Positions 50,113-59,221 are shown, numbered from the stretch's first letter. The stretch is DNA of 64,000 bases from Pontibacillus chungwhensis (GCF_030166655.1 NZ_CP126446.1:2790001-2854000); one strand, 5' to 3'. A program made the numbers and translations. The notes: generated by a model from the letters alone, not told the origin.

Positions 50113-50142
50113 TAGGATGCACGTCCCTTTTCTCTTTCATAC
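50113..50142 (-). promoter_or_regulatory. Sigma-G/F-type promoter of gpr
   Basis: On the minus strand GTATG (consensus gHATR) and CATCCTA (consensus CATnHTA) are 18 nt apart, 23 nt before the gpr start codon. gpr is a forespore (sigma-F and sigma-G) gene in B. subtilis. Confidence 0.7.
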
Positions 50143-50266
50143 ATGAGTGAAAATGATTATGATCCTATATTTATGTTGAAAACTGTTGTGTGCTCTGATA
50201 AAATGTCTCTTGTTCGAATAAATGCTCTTTTAAAGCAGGTTCAATTTCTCCAGGAGGTGAAAATAG

Positions 50267-50533
50267 ATGGCTAATATCAAGCAAGCTAGAAAACGTGTTA
50301 TTACACAAAACAACCAGCGCGCTCAGAACAACTCTTTCAAATCTGATGTTCGTTCTGCAATGAAGCGTGTTGACAACCTAGTTGACAACAACAAAACTGA
50401 GGAAGCTAAAGAAGCTTTCAAAGATGCTGTACAAAAGATCGATAAGGCTGTAGGCAAAGGTCTTATGCACCGCAACAAAGGTAACCGTCAGAAAGCTCGT
50501 CTTTCTCGTCGCGTTAAATCCGTTACAGCGTAA
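50267..50533 (+). CDS. rpsT: 30S ribosomal protein S20
   Basis: Basic helical 16S rRNA-binding protein (88 aa), starting MANIKQARKRVITQNNQR and ending RKARLSRRVKSVTA-like. AGGAGGTG precedes the ATG. It is divergent from gpr and has its own terminator. Confidence 0.97.
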   Translation: MANIKQARKRVITQNNQRAQNNSFKSDVRSAMKRVDNLVDNNKTEEAKEAFKDAVQKIDKAVGKGLMHRNKGNRQKARLSRRVKSVTA

Positions 50534-50564
50534 ATACGTCATTCCGTTTTTATGACCAACCAAC

Positions 50565-50595
50565 AAACGATCCTACTAAGAGGGTCGTTTTTTTA
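50565..50595 (+). terminator. Terminator of rpsT
   Basis: AAACGATCCT / AGGGTCGTTT (one G-T pair) followed by TTTTTT. The next repeat element begins only a few bases downstream. Confidence 0.85.
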
Positions 50596-50598
50596 TGT

Positions 50599-50802
50599 AA
50601 AAATTTAGAGGAGGTCCGTTACGATAAAAGTGCTTGAGGCTAGATGGGGGACAGCTCGCTTTCCTGCGGTGAGCTGGGAAGCCTCCTCGTTCGCTATCGC
50701 TCTCTGTGGGGTCTCCCCTAGGCTCCTTACCCCGCGGGAGTCTCGCCATCCCCCATCTAGCCTCCACATCATTTGTTTAACGGACCTTCAGCCTAAATTT
50801 TT
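50599..50802 (+). repeat. Palindromic element, copy C
   Basis: The largest copy. Three nested arm pairs: AAAAATTTAG (50599-50608 with 50793-50802), AGGTCCGTTA (50612-50621 with 50778-50787) and GAGGCTAGATGGGGGA (50636-50651 with 50749-50764), each perfectly complementary, separated by unpaired 14- and 13-nt stretches. The core starts AGCTCGCTTTCC and ends CGCGGGAGTCTCGCC and matches copy A closely in its middle. It lies between the rpsT and holA terminators, outside any gene. Confidence 0.88.
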
Positions 50803-50838
50803 CTCACTTCTTAGATCAAAGTTCAAAATTCCAAAACA

Positions 50839-50868
50839 AAAAAAGCGATCTTTTTAGATCGCTTTTTT
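50839..50868 (-). terminator. Terminator of holA
   Basis: AAAAAAGCGATC / GATCGCTTTTTT around TTTTTA, directly beyond the holA stop; works on both strands. Confidence 0.85.
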
Positions 50869-50869
50869 G

Positions 50870-51907
50870 TTAGGCTCTTTTCTTTTTTACGTGGACAAGT
50901 TGGTAAAGGAGGAGTTCGAAAGCGAGGTTCTTCTCCATACGTCCTTGTTTCATGGCTGCGTCTGTGTCTGTGAGTAGCTGCATGATGGTTCCTAGTTGTT
51001 TATCGTTAAAGCCCCTGGCGCGTCCAAGGGCCATTTTTATCGCAAAGGGGTGGGCTTTGATTTGTTGCGTCATTTGATTCTGGGTATACCCTTTTTGCTG
51101 TAAGAGTTTCGTTTGATAAATAAGGCGGAATTGAGATGCGAGCAATGCGAGTAATGCAATTGGTTCTTCATTTTGTTTCTCTAAGTCTTTATAGATTAAA
51201 ATGGCCTTTTCAACATTTTGATTCATCACAGCATCAACGAGCTTCAATGCCGATGATTGGGAGTTGTGGGCAGCTAACAGATCCGCGACTTCTTTGGTGA
51301 TCGTACCGCCATCTCCTACATACAAAGACATCTTTTCCAGTTCATTCTGAATAGACATGAGGTTTGTCCCATTTTCTTGAATAAAAACGTCGACAGCTGC
51401 AGATTCTATGTCTATATGTAAATCTTTTGCCAAGCTGTGCACCCAGCTGGCCATTTCGTGTTCCTTTAGAGATTGGCACGGAATCACTTTTCCAGACTTT
51501 TTCATTTGCTTCACGATTTTTTTTCGTTCATCAATTTTTTCATATGGTGCTATAAATACAACAATTGAATACTCAGCCGGTTGTTCGAGGTATTGTTGCA
51601 ATACCGAGACATCATGTTCAATTTGTAATTTATCTGGTTTAGCTTTTAAGAAACTTGGATTTTTGCATAGCAATAGCTTTCTTTCTCCGAGGAAAGGAAA
51701 GGTTTCTGCATCCATCATCACTTCTTGGATCGGAACTTCATCCAGATCGTATACGGATAAATTTACATCTTGTTCATCATCTGGGACAGCATGTTTCACA
51801 AGTGCTTGTTGAATATCCTGGATCAAATAGCTCTCTGTTCCATACAGCAGGTAAACTGGTTCAAACTGCTTTTTCTTTATTTCTTTAAGAGCGTCAAAAT
51901 ATACCAT
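50870..51907 (-). CDS. holA: DNA polymerase III delta subunit
   Basis: Clamp-loader subunit (345 aa, YqeN) that opens the beta clamp. The N-terminal AAA-like domain lacks Walker motifs as usual; PVYLLYGTESYLIQD, FPFLGERKLL and the C-terminal collar helices (ALLASQFRLIYQ) are recognisable. ATG at 51907 has GGAGG 8 nt upstream; the frame extends five codons further. Confidence 0.94.
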   Translation of the reverse strand: MVYFDALKEIKKKQFEPVYLLYGTESYLIQDIQQALVKHAVPDDEQDVNLSVYDLDEVPIQEVMMDAETFPFLGERKLLLCKNPSFLKAKPDKLQIEHDVSVLQQYLEQPAEYSIVVFIAPYEKIDERKKIVKQMKKSGKVIPCQSLKEHEMASWVHSLAKDLHIDIESAAVDVFIQENGTNLMSIQNELEKMSLYVGDGGTITKEVADLLAAHNSQSSALKLVDAVMNQNVEKAILIYKDLEKQNEEPIALLALLASQFRLIYQTKLLQQKGYTQNQMTQQIKAHPFAIKMALGRARGFNDKQLGTIMQLLTDTDAAMKQGRMEKNLAFELLLYQLVHVKKKRA

Positions 51908-52253
51908 CGTACCTTCCTCCATTCGGGTCTAACAGTATGGTATATGGAAAACGGAAGGCTTTCAAGTGTAGAATCATTCCATAATCAATTTGTAATAAAT
52001 TCCTTTAGTAAACAGAAGAGGGAAATGGTTCCCATTCCCCCCAGTCATCTATATAAACGCATCACCCGCGCCCCTAGGAAAGCCGGGTGATAACGATGTT
52101 TTGACCGATACTTATAGCCTAGCCAAAACGAAAAAAACTATGGGTGTTAACTCTTGTCAACAAAGGGAACCGTATAATAACGAAATGTTCATGCATTGTA
52201 GATTTTTTTTATGAAACCGTTTATACTAATAACTGGTATAGGAGGGGTTAAAC
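51908..52253. other. Intergenic region between holA and yqzM
   Basis: No gene is supportable in these 346 nt. It holds a perfect inverted repeat ATCACCCG / CGGGTGAT (52061-52068, 52084-52091) without a T tract, a near-perfect dyad TGTTAAC-tctt-GTCAACA (52145-52162) and TATAAT at 52173-52178. The dyad lies where a -35 box would be, so it may be an operator for yqzM. Confidence 0.45.
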
Positions 52254-52388
52254 GTGAACGAGTTCAAAAAAGAAGTTCAATCACCAACGAACGACGTTGT
52301 AGACTCTGCCAAAGGATTCGCGTTTTCGTTCATCTTTTTCTTTGTTATTTTCGCGATTGGCGCAGGGATACGACTTATCGGCAACTAG
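52254..52388 (+). CDS. yqzM: Small membrane protein YqzM
   Basis: A 44-aa protein starting MNEFKKEVQSPTNDVVDSAK, followed by one membrane helix (~21-40) and ending IRLIGN. Length, start and sequence pattern agree with B. subtilis YqzM, which also lies between holA and comEC. Start is GTG with GGAGGGG upstream. Its function is unknown. A strong terminator follows. Confidence 0.85.
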   Translation: MNEFKKEVQSPTNDVVDSAKGFAFSFIFFFVIFAIGAGIRLIGN

Positions 52389-52404
52389 CAAGGAGTAAGC
52401 CATG

Positions 52405-52433
52405 AAAGAGACTGCCAAAACAGTCTCTTTTTT
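52405..52433 (+). terminator. Terminator of yqzM
   Basis: AAAGAGACTG / CAGTCTCTTT with a 6-nt loop, then TTT. Confidence 0.85.
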
Positions 52434-52485
52434 ACGTTGATCACATTTTTTAATATAAAGGAAAGATTACTTAGTACAGAATATC

Positions 52486-54711
52486 CTATGGCAAATGACT
52501 ATAGAAGGTACCTGTCCCTTTAGAAAATTGAAAAATAACGGCCCCTTTTTGATCTGTCCGTATCATCTTCACTCCTTCCTTATTCAAGCGGTTAATCACC
52601 GAATCATGTGGGTGACCGTACTGATTATCCACGCCTGATGAAATGAGAGCCACTTCAGGTGTTATAGCTTTTAACCACTCCTCTCCAGTAGATGTGTCAC
52701 TACCGTGATGCCCAACTTTTAGAATATCCACATCCAGTTCAGGATTCAGGCGAACCATCTCCGTTTCCCCTTCTTTTCCCACGTCCCCTGTGAACATCCA
52801 TATCCATCCTCCCATTTCAAACTTCATTACTATGGAATTTTCATTTTTATCTTGTGACTCCTTAATCGGGTATAACACATCAAACCTTGTCTCTTCTATA
52901 ACAAATCGATCCCCTCCTTTTACTTTCTCCCACATTACATCACCAACAGGCAGTTCTCCTTTAAAATATGGACTAGTCAGCACTGTATCCACCCCAAATG
53001 CTTGAAGCACTTCTTCTGCGGCCCCTATATGATCCTGATCTGCATGACTAAGCACCAGCGTATCAACCTTTTGTATCCCCCGTTCATGAAGATAAGGCTG
53101 AATAATCCTTGTAAATGTTTCATCATTCTCCTCGTCTAACACACCAGCAGCATCAATCATCATAATGTGTTGTCGATTAGGCCATTCAATAATAAAACAA
53201 TCTCCTTGTCCTACATCTAACATGGCCACGCGCCCCGGCGAATGAATGTATGGAGCGATTCCTTGGCACATCAACGCTACAGACAACCCGATTCCAAATA
53301 AAAAGGCGCGCCTACGATTACTCCGTTCCCAAGCTACCATCATCCCGACAAACATGACGACAAAAATGACAATGCTGATAAACGAAAGTTGACCAATCAC
53401 CCATTTTACATACATGGTTTCATCCAACATTTCAAGGATCCTAATGAGCCATGCTGTAATTGTATGAAACGTATGATCCAAAATTTGAATGATTGAAGAC
53501 GGTAAGCAAAATATTGAGGCCACTAAGACTAAACAAAAAGGAAGCAGAAATACGGACATAACGGGAACAAAAAGAAGATTTGCTAAAAGAGAAAGAGGGT
53601 TAAATAAATAGAAAGAATGAACTTGTAAAGGAAGGACTATCAGTTGACACAACAAGGATAAACGAAGCAATGTCTCAAAAGGATTTTGTGATGACTCGAT
53701 CCATTTTCGAGACACGAGGATCCCAAATGTTACAAGAAATGAAAACTGGAATCCGAGTTGGTGTATGAGGGAAGGGTTAAGAAGAAGAACACTGCAAAAG
53801 AGAAAACTGATACTATCTGTCATCGGCCATTTTTGTTTAATAAGGGATAAGAACATGGCAATTTCCGCCATACAAACGGCTCTTATAACTGACGGCGCAC
53901 CGCCTGCTAAGAAGATATACATGGGTAGAAGAAACATGAGTACGAAGATCAACTTTCGTTTAGTAAGTAAGGATAAGCGAAGGGAAAGGTAGGAGAAGAA
54001 TGCGATGCATAACCCGACGTGAAGACCTGAAATAGCTAGTAAATGAGAAAGACCCCATTTCTGAAACAGAACCACTGTTTTCTCATCCAAATAACGATCA
54101 TCACCAAGGACAAGAGCATTCACCCAAGAAGATACATAAGGAGATAACGTATCATCTATATAGTCGAGCATTTGTTGTCGTTTAGTAAACAACCCAGCAT
54201 ACCACCCCGATCCCAGACACCCTAATGTAGAAGCATCAGCGATAATCGTCCCTCGTATCCCTTTGTAAAGCATGAATAATTCATAATCAAATTCACCCGG
54301 GTTTCTTGAAATGGCGTGGCGTTCAACCTTTCCTGTGAAAGAACAAGTCGAACCAAATTGTATAGAATGAGCGGGCATAGAGGTAAAAAGGAAAACACTC
54401 CATTTTTGTTTCGTTTCTTCGTCTTGAATAATAAATGAGGTGTACTTTTCTTCAAATAGAGGAGACGTTGTAACCGTTCCTTCTATTTCGATTGAGGAGG
54501 TAACAGCCGGGGGCGTTTCAGGTTGGAGAGAAGCGGAGAGTGAACACGTAGTATAGAGCATGAGACAGACCATTAAGAATTTTGGTTTAGCAGGGCGGAA
54601 TAGGAGGATACCGCCCAAACCAATAAATCCAAATAGCCAGCTATATGACAATGGTGCAAGGTAAACACCAAGAGCTGAAAATCCGGCTAACCAATAGCCG
54701 TTTCCTTTCAC
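52486..54711 (-). CDS. comEC: DNA uptake channel protein ComEC
   Basis: Polytopic membrane protein (741 aa) that carries single-stranded DNA across the membrane. N-terminal helices and an OB-like domain (DUF4131), the competence domain (LGDDRYLDEKTVVLFQKWGL, LAISGLHVGL) with about eight TM helices, and a C-terminal metallo-beta-lactamase-like domain (LDVGQGDCFII, LSHADQDHIGAAEE, VGHHGSDTSTG). GTG start overlaps the comEB stop (GTGA). The gene is full-length. Confidence 0.95.
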   Translation of the reverse strand: MKGNGYWLAGFSALGVYLAPLSYSWLFGFIGLGGILLFRPAKPKFLMVCLMLYTTCSLSASLQPETPPAVTSSIEIEGTVTTSPLFEEKYTSFIIQDEETKQKWSVFLFTSMPAHSIQFGSTCSFTGKVERHAISRNPGEFDYELFMLYKGIRGTIIADASTLGCLGSGWYAGLFTKRQQMLDYIDDTLSPYVSSWVNALVLGDDRYLDEKTVVLFQKWGLSHLLAISGLHVGLCIAFFSYLSLRLSLLTKRKLIFVLMFLLPMYIFLAGGAPSVIRAVCMAEIAMFLSLIKQKWPMTDSISFLFCSVLLLNPSLIHQLGFQFSFLVTFGILVSRKWIESSQNPFETLLRLSLLCQLIVLPLQVHSFYLFNPLSLLANLLFVPVMSVFLLPFCLVLVASIFCLPSSIIQILDHTFHTITAWLIRILEMLDETMYVKWVIGQLSFISIVIFVVMFVGMMVAWERSNRRRAFLFGIGLSVALMCQGIAPYIHSPGRVAMLDVGQGDCFIIEWPNRQHIMMIDAAGVLDEENDETFTRIIQPYLHERGIQKVDTLVLSHADQDHIGAAEEVLQAFGVDTVLTSPYFKGELPVGDVMWEKVKGGDRFVIEETRFDVLYPIKESQDKNENSIVMKFEMGGWIWMFTGDVGKEGETEMVRLNPELDVDILKVGHHGSDTSTGEEWLKAITPEVALISSGVDNQYGHPHDSVINRLNKEGVKMIRTDQKGAVIFQFSKGTGTFYSHLP

Positions 54712-55298
54712 AGTCTAGGTCCGTTAGCTTGAGATGGAGTAGATGAGAATAGGTTCATGGCCTCTTCTTTTAGGCGTTTAATTTCTTCTTGTGACGACCT
54801 GGCATTTGATAATCGTTCAATCAGGCCATTGATGTATTCAAGCTTCTCAAGGGACCTTGGATCAAATGATTCTTCTACTTCTACTTTCACTGTCTGTACA
54901 CCAGCATCCCGGAACAACTCAATGGCATATGGATGATTTTTATAATCTTTCGCATAATAGACCGTTTGAATACCAGCTTGAATTAAAGCCTTGCAACAGT
55001 GCAAACACGGAAAGTGCGTTACGTAAATCTCCGCCCCTTCTGTCGCTACCCCAAACTTTGAACATTGAAGTAAAGCATTCATTTCAGCATGGATTGTTCT
55101 GACGCAATGACCATCAATTACGTAACACCCTTCATCGATACAATGAACGCCTCCAGAGACGCTTCCATTATAGCCACCGGCTATCATTCGTTTATCACGC
55201 ACCACCGTTGCGCCTACCGCTAACCTCTCACACGTGCTTCTTAGCGCTAATAAATGGCTTTGAGCCATAAAGTATTGATCCCAGGAAATACGATTCAT
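54708..55298 (-). CDS. comEB: dCMP deaminase-like protein ComEB
   Basis: Zinc-dependent deoxycytidylate deaminase of the late competence operon (196 aa). Zinc ligands are H70 with catalytic E72 (HAEMNAL), C98 and C101 (PCLHCC). The C-terminal ~50 residues are an extra helical tail. It overlaps comEC. The cytidine deaminase gene cdd is missing from its usual place near era, so this is the only such deaminase in the window. Confidence 0.93.
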   Translation of the reverse strand: MNRISWDQYFMAQSHLLALRSTCERLAVGATVVRDKRMIAGGYNGSVSGGVHCIDEGCYVIDGHCVRTIHAEMNALLQCSKFGVATEGAEIYVTHFPCLHCCKALIQAGIQTVYYAKDYKNHPYAIELFRDAGVQTVKVEVEESFDPRSLEKLEYINGLIERLSNARSSQEEIKRLKEEAMNLFSSTPSQANGPRL

Positions 55299-55366
55299 AC
55301 CGATCCACCTTTTCTAATCTTCATTTTCATTCAGTGTACTTCTTGTCCTTATTTCCGTCAATCAAG

Positions 55367-55933
55367 TTAAGGAAGCTGAATATCTTCAATAAACCCTTCT
55401 AATGTCTTCTGTCCAATTCCACTAACGTCAAGAAGTTGATCTGCATTTTGAAAGGGACCATTTGTTTCCCGGTATTCTAAAATGGCCTTCGCCTTGGCTT
55501 CCCCAACTCCTGATAATGTTTTTAACTCTTCTAATGAAGCTTGGTTAACAAATACTTTATCGGAAAGACGCTCATCTGATAAACGCCCCTCCCCTTTCTC
55601 CAGAACAATAACAACCATTTCATCTTGCACGCGGAGGGCAAGATTAACGGACAAAGGATCCCCTTGAACCGTCAGGCCACCAGCACGATCAATCGCATCT
55701 TCAACACGACTCCCTTCTTTCATCTGATACACTCCTGGACTGTGCACCTCTCCTTTTACATCCACATACATGAGAGAAGTTTCTTGTTGAGGTTGATTAA
55801 GATTTATTGATTCCTCCTTATCCTTTTGCAAAATTGGAACCTCATCTGTTGGAGGCTCTTGAGGCCATAGCATCCATAAAACAAACGCAACTAAAACAGC
55901 GATCGATAGAAAATACTTGTAGATTCGAATCAT
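55367..55933 (-). CDS. comEA: Competence DNA receptor ComEA
   Basis: Membrane-anchored DNA-binding protein (188 aa). TM helix ~4-24, an SLBB-type domain (YVDVKGEVHSPGVYQMKEGS), then a C-terminal helix-hairpin-helix pair (LKTLSGVGEAKAKAILEYRE, LLDVSGIGQKTLEGF) that binds double-stranded DNA. ATG at 55933 has GAAGG 10 nt upstream. In the 82-nt gap to comER I see no AAAA-N5-TTTT pair like the ComK boxes of B. subtilis. Confidence 0.94.
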   Translation of the reverse strand: MIRIYKYFLSIAVLVAFVLWMLWPQEPPTDEVPILQKDKEESINLNQPQQETSLMYVDVKGEVHSPGVYQMKEGSRVEDAIDRAGGLTVQGDPLSVNLALRVQDEMVVIVLEKGEGRLSDERLSDKVFVNQASLEELKTLSGVGEAKAKAILEYRETNGPFQNADQLLDVSGIGQKTLEGFIEDIQLP

Positions 55934-56015
55934 AAACGATCTACCTTCTCTCATATATTTGGTAACGGAACAGTGTTATTAAGAAAAGATTAACATGTAA
56001 AGGAGGGGACCTAAC

Positions 56016-56846
56016 ATGAAGTGGGGCATTATTGGCACGGGGAACATGGGAAGAATTTTAGCAGAGGCCTGGATCGATTCAGGAATGATTGATCAAGAGC
56101 AGCTTTATGTAACAAATCGAACCCTTTCAAAGGCAAAGACGTTACAAGCGAGCTATCCAGGTATCACCATTTGCGAAGAAGCGGCTGAACTCGCAAATCA
56201 AGTCGACATGCTTTTTATTTGCGTCAAACCATTGGATATTTACCCCCTTCTCCAGAAAATACAGCCATATTTAACTAAGCAGCAGTGCTTAGTTTCCATT
56301 ACAAGTCCATACAGTGTGGAAGACCTTGAAAACGAAGTTCCTTGTCAGGTAGTGCGGTGGGTTCCGAGTATTACAAACAGAGCTCAATCAGGGGTTACCT
56401 TGTTAACGTTTGGAGAACGAGTATCCCCTTTAATGAAGGCTTATGTGGAGCAGTGTTGCAGAAGGTACTCACGGCCCGTACAAATTCACGAGAATGTTAC
56501 GCGCGTCTCATCAGATATCGTTTCATGCGGTCCGGCATTTTTCAGCTATTTACTGCAACGATTTATAGATGCCGCATGTGAAGAAACCAAAATTTCTGAA
56601 GAAGAAGCTACAACCATGGTTACTGAAATGCTCATTGGATTTGGAAAATTACTCGAGGAAGGACATTATTCATTACCTACATTACAGGAGAAAGTTTGTG
56701 TAAAAGGCGGTGTTACTGGAGAAGGAATAGAAGTGCTTGAAACAGAGACAGGTAAAATGTTTCACCATTTATTTCAAAGGACCCACCGAAAGTACAAACA
56801 AGATAAATGGGAGTTGGAAGAACAAAAAAACAAAGAGGCGGACTAA
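56016..56846 (+). CDS. comER: ProC-like oxidoreductase ComER
   Basis: A 276-aa NAD(P)-binding protein related to pyrroline-5-carboxylate reductase. The N-terminal Rossmann motif GIIGTGNMGRILAEAW and the C-terminal 'KGGVTGEGIEVLE' resemble ProC. Divergent from comEA as in other Bacillus; its role has been linked to sporulation and biofilm rather than DNA uptake. GGAGGGG precedes the ATG. Confidence 0.92.
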   Translation: MKWGIIGTGNMGRILAEAWIDSGMIDQEQLYVTNRTLSKAKTLQASYPGITICEEAAELANQVDMLFICVKPLDIYPLLQKIQPYLTKQQCLVSITSPYSVEDLENEVPCQVVRWVPSITNRAQSGVTLLTFGERVSPLMKAYVEQCCRRYSRPVQIHENVTRVSSDIVSCGPAFFSYLLQRFIDAACEETKISEEEATTMVTEMLIGFGKLLEEGHYSLPTLQEKVCVKGGVTGEGIEVLETETGKMFHHLFQRTHRKYKQDKWELEEQKNKEAD

Positions 56847-56921
56847 TCCCTCTTTGGTAGAATGGGACTCTTATAGTAATCATTCTCCATCATTAAACAA
56901 AATCCCTCTAAAAAATACAAA

Positions 56922-56960
56922 AACCGGAGAAGAGTCTTTACTCTTGTCCGGTTGATTTTT
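56922..56960. terminator. Bidirectional terminator
   Basis: AACCGGA-g-AAGAGT pairs with ACTCTT-g-TCCGGTT around CTTT, then TTTTT. Its right half is also the last codons of the convergent yqeM. Confidence 0.8.
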
Positions 56961-57696
56961 GACAGATAAAAAAGATTCGATCGTTTTCTTCTTCATCATA
57001 GCCTGCTTCTTCTTTGAAATCGCTATGAATTCCTAATACATTAAAGCCACAATCCTGGAGCCATGTTACGTAGGTGGCAACTGGGAATGTTCGTTGACTA
57101 TGATATTCATCGAATCGCTCATATAAATCGCCTTTTTGCACAAAGAAAGTTAAATCATGGGTCACAGAGTGATCTTCTTCCTCTTCATCACAGAACCAAA
57201 TGTAACTGATCTCATCCGTAACAGTCCCAAAGGTCTGGCCACTGAGATACCCATCAATATACCCTATTGAATGAACATCAAACAAAAACAAGCCACCTGG
57301 TTTTATCACCTCATAGGCATTCTTGAATGTGTTTTGAACGTCTTCTTCATTTGTCATGTAATTGATCACATCACAATAGCTAATGGCCATGTCGTATTGG
57401 ACAGGCATATCTAAAGAGGATATATCTTGCTTCAACCACTCTACAGAAGCTTTTTGTTCTGTCGATTTACGATTCGCAATAGTTAGCATGTCTTCTGACA
57501 GATCAACACCTGTCACGTTATACCCTTTTTGAGCTAAGCGAATAGAGATCTCGCCTGTTCCTGCCCCAAGATCTAAGACACTTTCTACTTGCGCACCTGT
57601 CACTTTAAGGGCAGACTGGGTAAACCGTACCCAGTCTTGATAAGGGACCTCTTCCATTAAGGTGTCGTAAATTTCCGCAAAACGGCCATAACTCAT
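56938..57696 (-). CDS. yqeM: Class I SAM-dependent methyltransferase YqeM
   Basis: A 252-aa methyltransferase with motif I VLDLGAGTGEISIRL and VTGVDLS; the substrate is unknown. ATG at 57696 follows AGGTG and lies one base after the rsfS stop. Last gene of the yqeG-to-yqeM operon. Confidence 0.9.
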   Translation of the reverse strand: MSYGRFAEIYDTLMEEVPYQDWVRFTQSALKVTGAQVESVLDLGAGTGEISIRLAQKGYNVTGVDLSEDMLTIANRKSTEQKASVEWLKQDISSLDMPVQYDMAISYCDVINYMTNEEDVQNTFKNAYEVIKPGGLFLFDVHSIGYIDGYLSGQTFGTVTDEISYIWFCDEEEEDHSVTHDLTFFVQKGDLYERFDEYHSQRTFPVATYVTWLQDCGFNVLGIHSDFKEEAGYDEEENDRIFFICQKSTGQE

Positions 57697-57697
57697 A

Positions 57698-58066
57698 TTA
57701 CACCTGGTCTTGGCCTGGAGTAATTTCCTGCATGCTGTATGAAGGCGCATCTCCCCATAAACGTTCTAAGTTGTAATAGTTACGTTCATCTTTATGGAAG
57801 ATGTGACAAACTACATCGTCTAAATCGACTAGAATCCAACGAGACTCCTCGAAGCCTTCCATACGTTTAACAATCATTCCCTGCTCTTCCGCAGCTTCTT
57901 TAATCCCTCTTGCAATGGCTTGAACCTGACGTTCGTTTGTACCATGACAAATAATAAAATAATCTGCAATTAAAGAAACATTCTGCATATCCATAGCGAT
58001 AATATCTTCTGCTCGTTTATCTTCACATGCCTGTGCGGCAATCTTCATTAGTTCCTTACTTTCCAT
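57698..58066 (-). CDS. rsfS: Ribosomal silencing factor RsfS
   Basis: Binds L14 on the large subunit and blocks subunit joining under starvation (122 aa). The conserved centre SLIADYFIICHGTNERQVQAIA and 'VCHIFHKDERNYYNLERLW' are present. It begins 3 nt after yqeK with its ribosome-binding site inside that gene's end. Confidence 0.95.
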   Translation of the reverse strand: MESKELMKIAAQACEDKRAEDIIAMDMQNVSLIADYFIICHGTNERQVQAIARGIKEAAEEQGMIVKRMEGFEESRWILVDLDDVVCHIFHKDERNYYNLERLWGDAPSYSMQEITPGQDQV

Positions 58067-58069
58067 TTT

Positions 58070-58651
58070 TTACTTCCCTTCGTGTTTGTTATTCTTCGCC
58101 TTTGTTAAAGCGTTGTACGCATAAAAGGTGTCAGGATAAATAGGTTGATTCTTACTCATCAGAAAACCGATGGTATTCTTCGTTGCCATCCAACATCCGT
58201 AATCAAGACTCACCTGAGCCGCTTCTCTCACTTCATCAATTCCCGGGAACTTACGACCAGGTTCAATGTAATCAGCAAGAAAGATCACCTTATCCAGTTG
58301 AGTCATGTGTGTACGTCCTGTTGTATGATAATGAATAGAATCCAGGATTTCTACATCTGTAATTCCAATTTCTTTCTCCACCAATAAAGCACCAACGGGA
58401 CCATGCCATAGTTCATGGTGATAATGCAATAAATCCTTAGGTAGATAAGTGGATGTAATCCATTTCTTCATTTCTTCGAGAGGTCTGTATTTCGCATAAT
58501 CATGAAAGATGGCTGCAAGTTCTGCTTTCTTCTCATCAACCCCGTATCGATTTGCTAATTCCAAAGCCGTTTCCATCACTCTAACGGTATGATCATAACG
58601 TTCTTGTTTCAAGTGAGGTTTGAGTAAAGCTAATGCCTCATTCTGATCCAT
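58070..58651 (-). CDS. yqeK: HD-domain Ap4A hydrolase-like YqeK
   Basis: HD phosphohydrolase (193 aa) of the YqeK family, which symmetrically cleaves diadenosine tetraphosphate to ADP. Metal motif: H in RYDHTVRV, HD in IFHDYAKY, and later HHELWHGPVGA. It overlaps nadD by 14 nt. Confidence 0.93.
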   Translation of the reverse strand: MDQNEALALLKPHLKQERYDHTVRVMETALELANRYGVDEKKAELAAIFHDYAKYRPLEEMKKWITSTYLPKDLLHYHHELWHGPVGALLVEKEIGITDVEILDSIHYHTTGRTHMTQLDKVIFLADYIEPGRKFPGIDEVREAAQVSLDYGCWMATKNTIGFLMSKNQPIYPDTFYAYNALTKAKNNKHEGK

Positions 58652-59207
58652 ACAATCCCCTCTCCTTTATATAAGATTCTACGAGTTCAGGTAATAAGTA
58701 GCGTGCTGATCGTCCCTCACCTATGCGTTCTCGTATTACAGTGGAAGACACTTCGAATACAGGGATGTCAATCGTTTGTATCGGAAATGGAGAGGATAGT
58801 TCATGCCCTTTCCGCTTAACACCTACAAAGGTAATCATCTCAACGAGCTCTTCAATCCTATGCCATTTGGGCAAGTATTCAACCATGTCTCCCCCCATTA
58901 TAAAGTAAAATTGAATATCCTCAAATTCATCGATTAACGTTTTCACTGTATCGAATGTATAGGAGATGCCAGATCGTTCGATTTCAATGGTATTTACTTT
59001 AAAATGGGGATTTGAATCTATTGCTAATTGCGTCATCTCAAGACGATCATTTACCAATGTATCGGTTGCTGTTTTGTGAGGGGGATCATTTGAAGGAATA
59101 AACCACACCTCATCCAATCCTAGTTGCTGGTACACCTCTTCTGCTATAAGAAGGTGACCCATATGAGGAGGATCAAATGTCCCTCCTAACAATCCAATTT
59201 TTTTCAT
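58638..59207 (-). CDS. nadD: Nicotinate-nucleotide adenylyltransferase
   Basis: NAD biosynthesis enzyme (189 aa) joining NaMN with ATP. Nucleotidyltransferase motif GGTFDPPHMGHL and the C-terminal SSTVIRERIGEGRS (ISxTxxR type) are intact. No frameshift; overlaps yqeK. Confidence 0.96.
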   Translation of the reverse strand: MKKIGLLGGTFDPPHMGHLLIAEEVYQQLGLDEVWFIPSNDPPHKTATDTLVNDRLEMTQLAIDSNPHFKVNTIEIERSGISYTFDTVKTLIDEFEDIQFYFIMGGDMVEYLPKWHRIEELVEMITFVGVKRKGHELSSPFPIQTIDIPVFEVSSTVIRERIGEGRSARYLLPELVESYIKERGLYGSE

Positions 59208-59221
59208 GCTAAACTCCTTTT

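Noticed and set aside
50576-50857. Open frames of 63-75 codons over palindromic copy C
   Set aside because: Same cause as above: repeat sequence between two terminators, no start signal.
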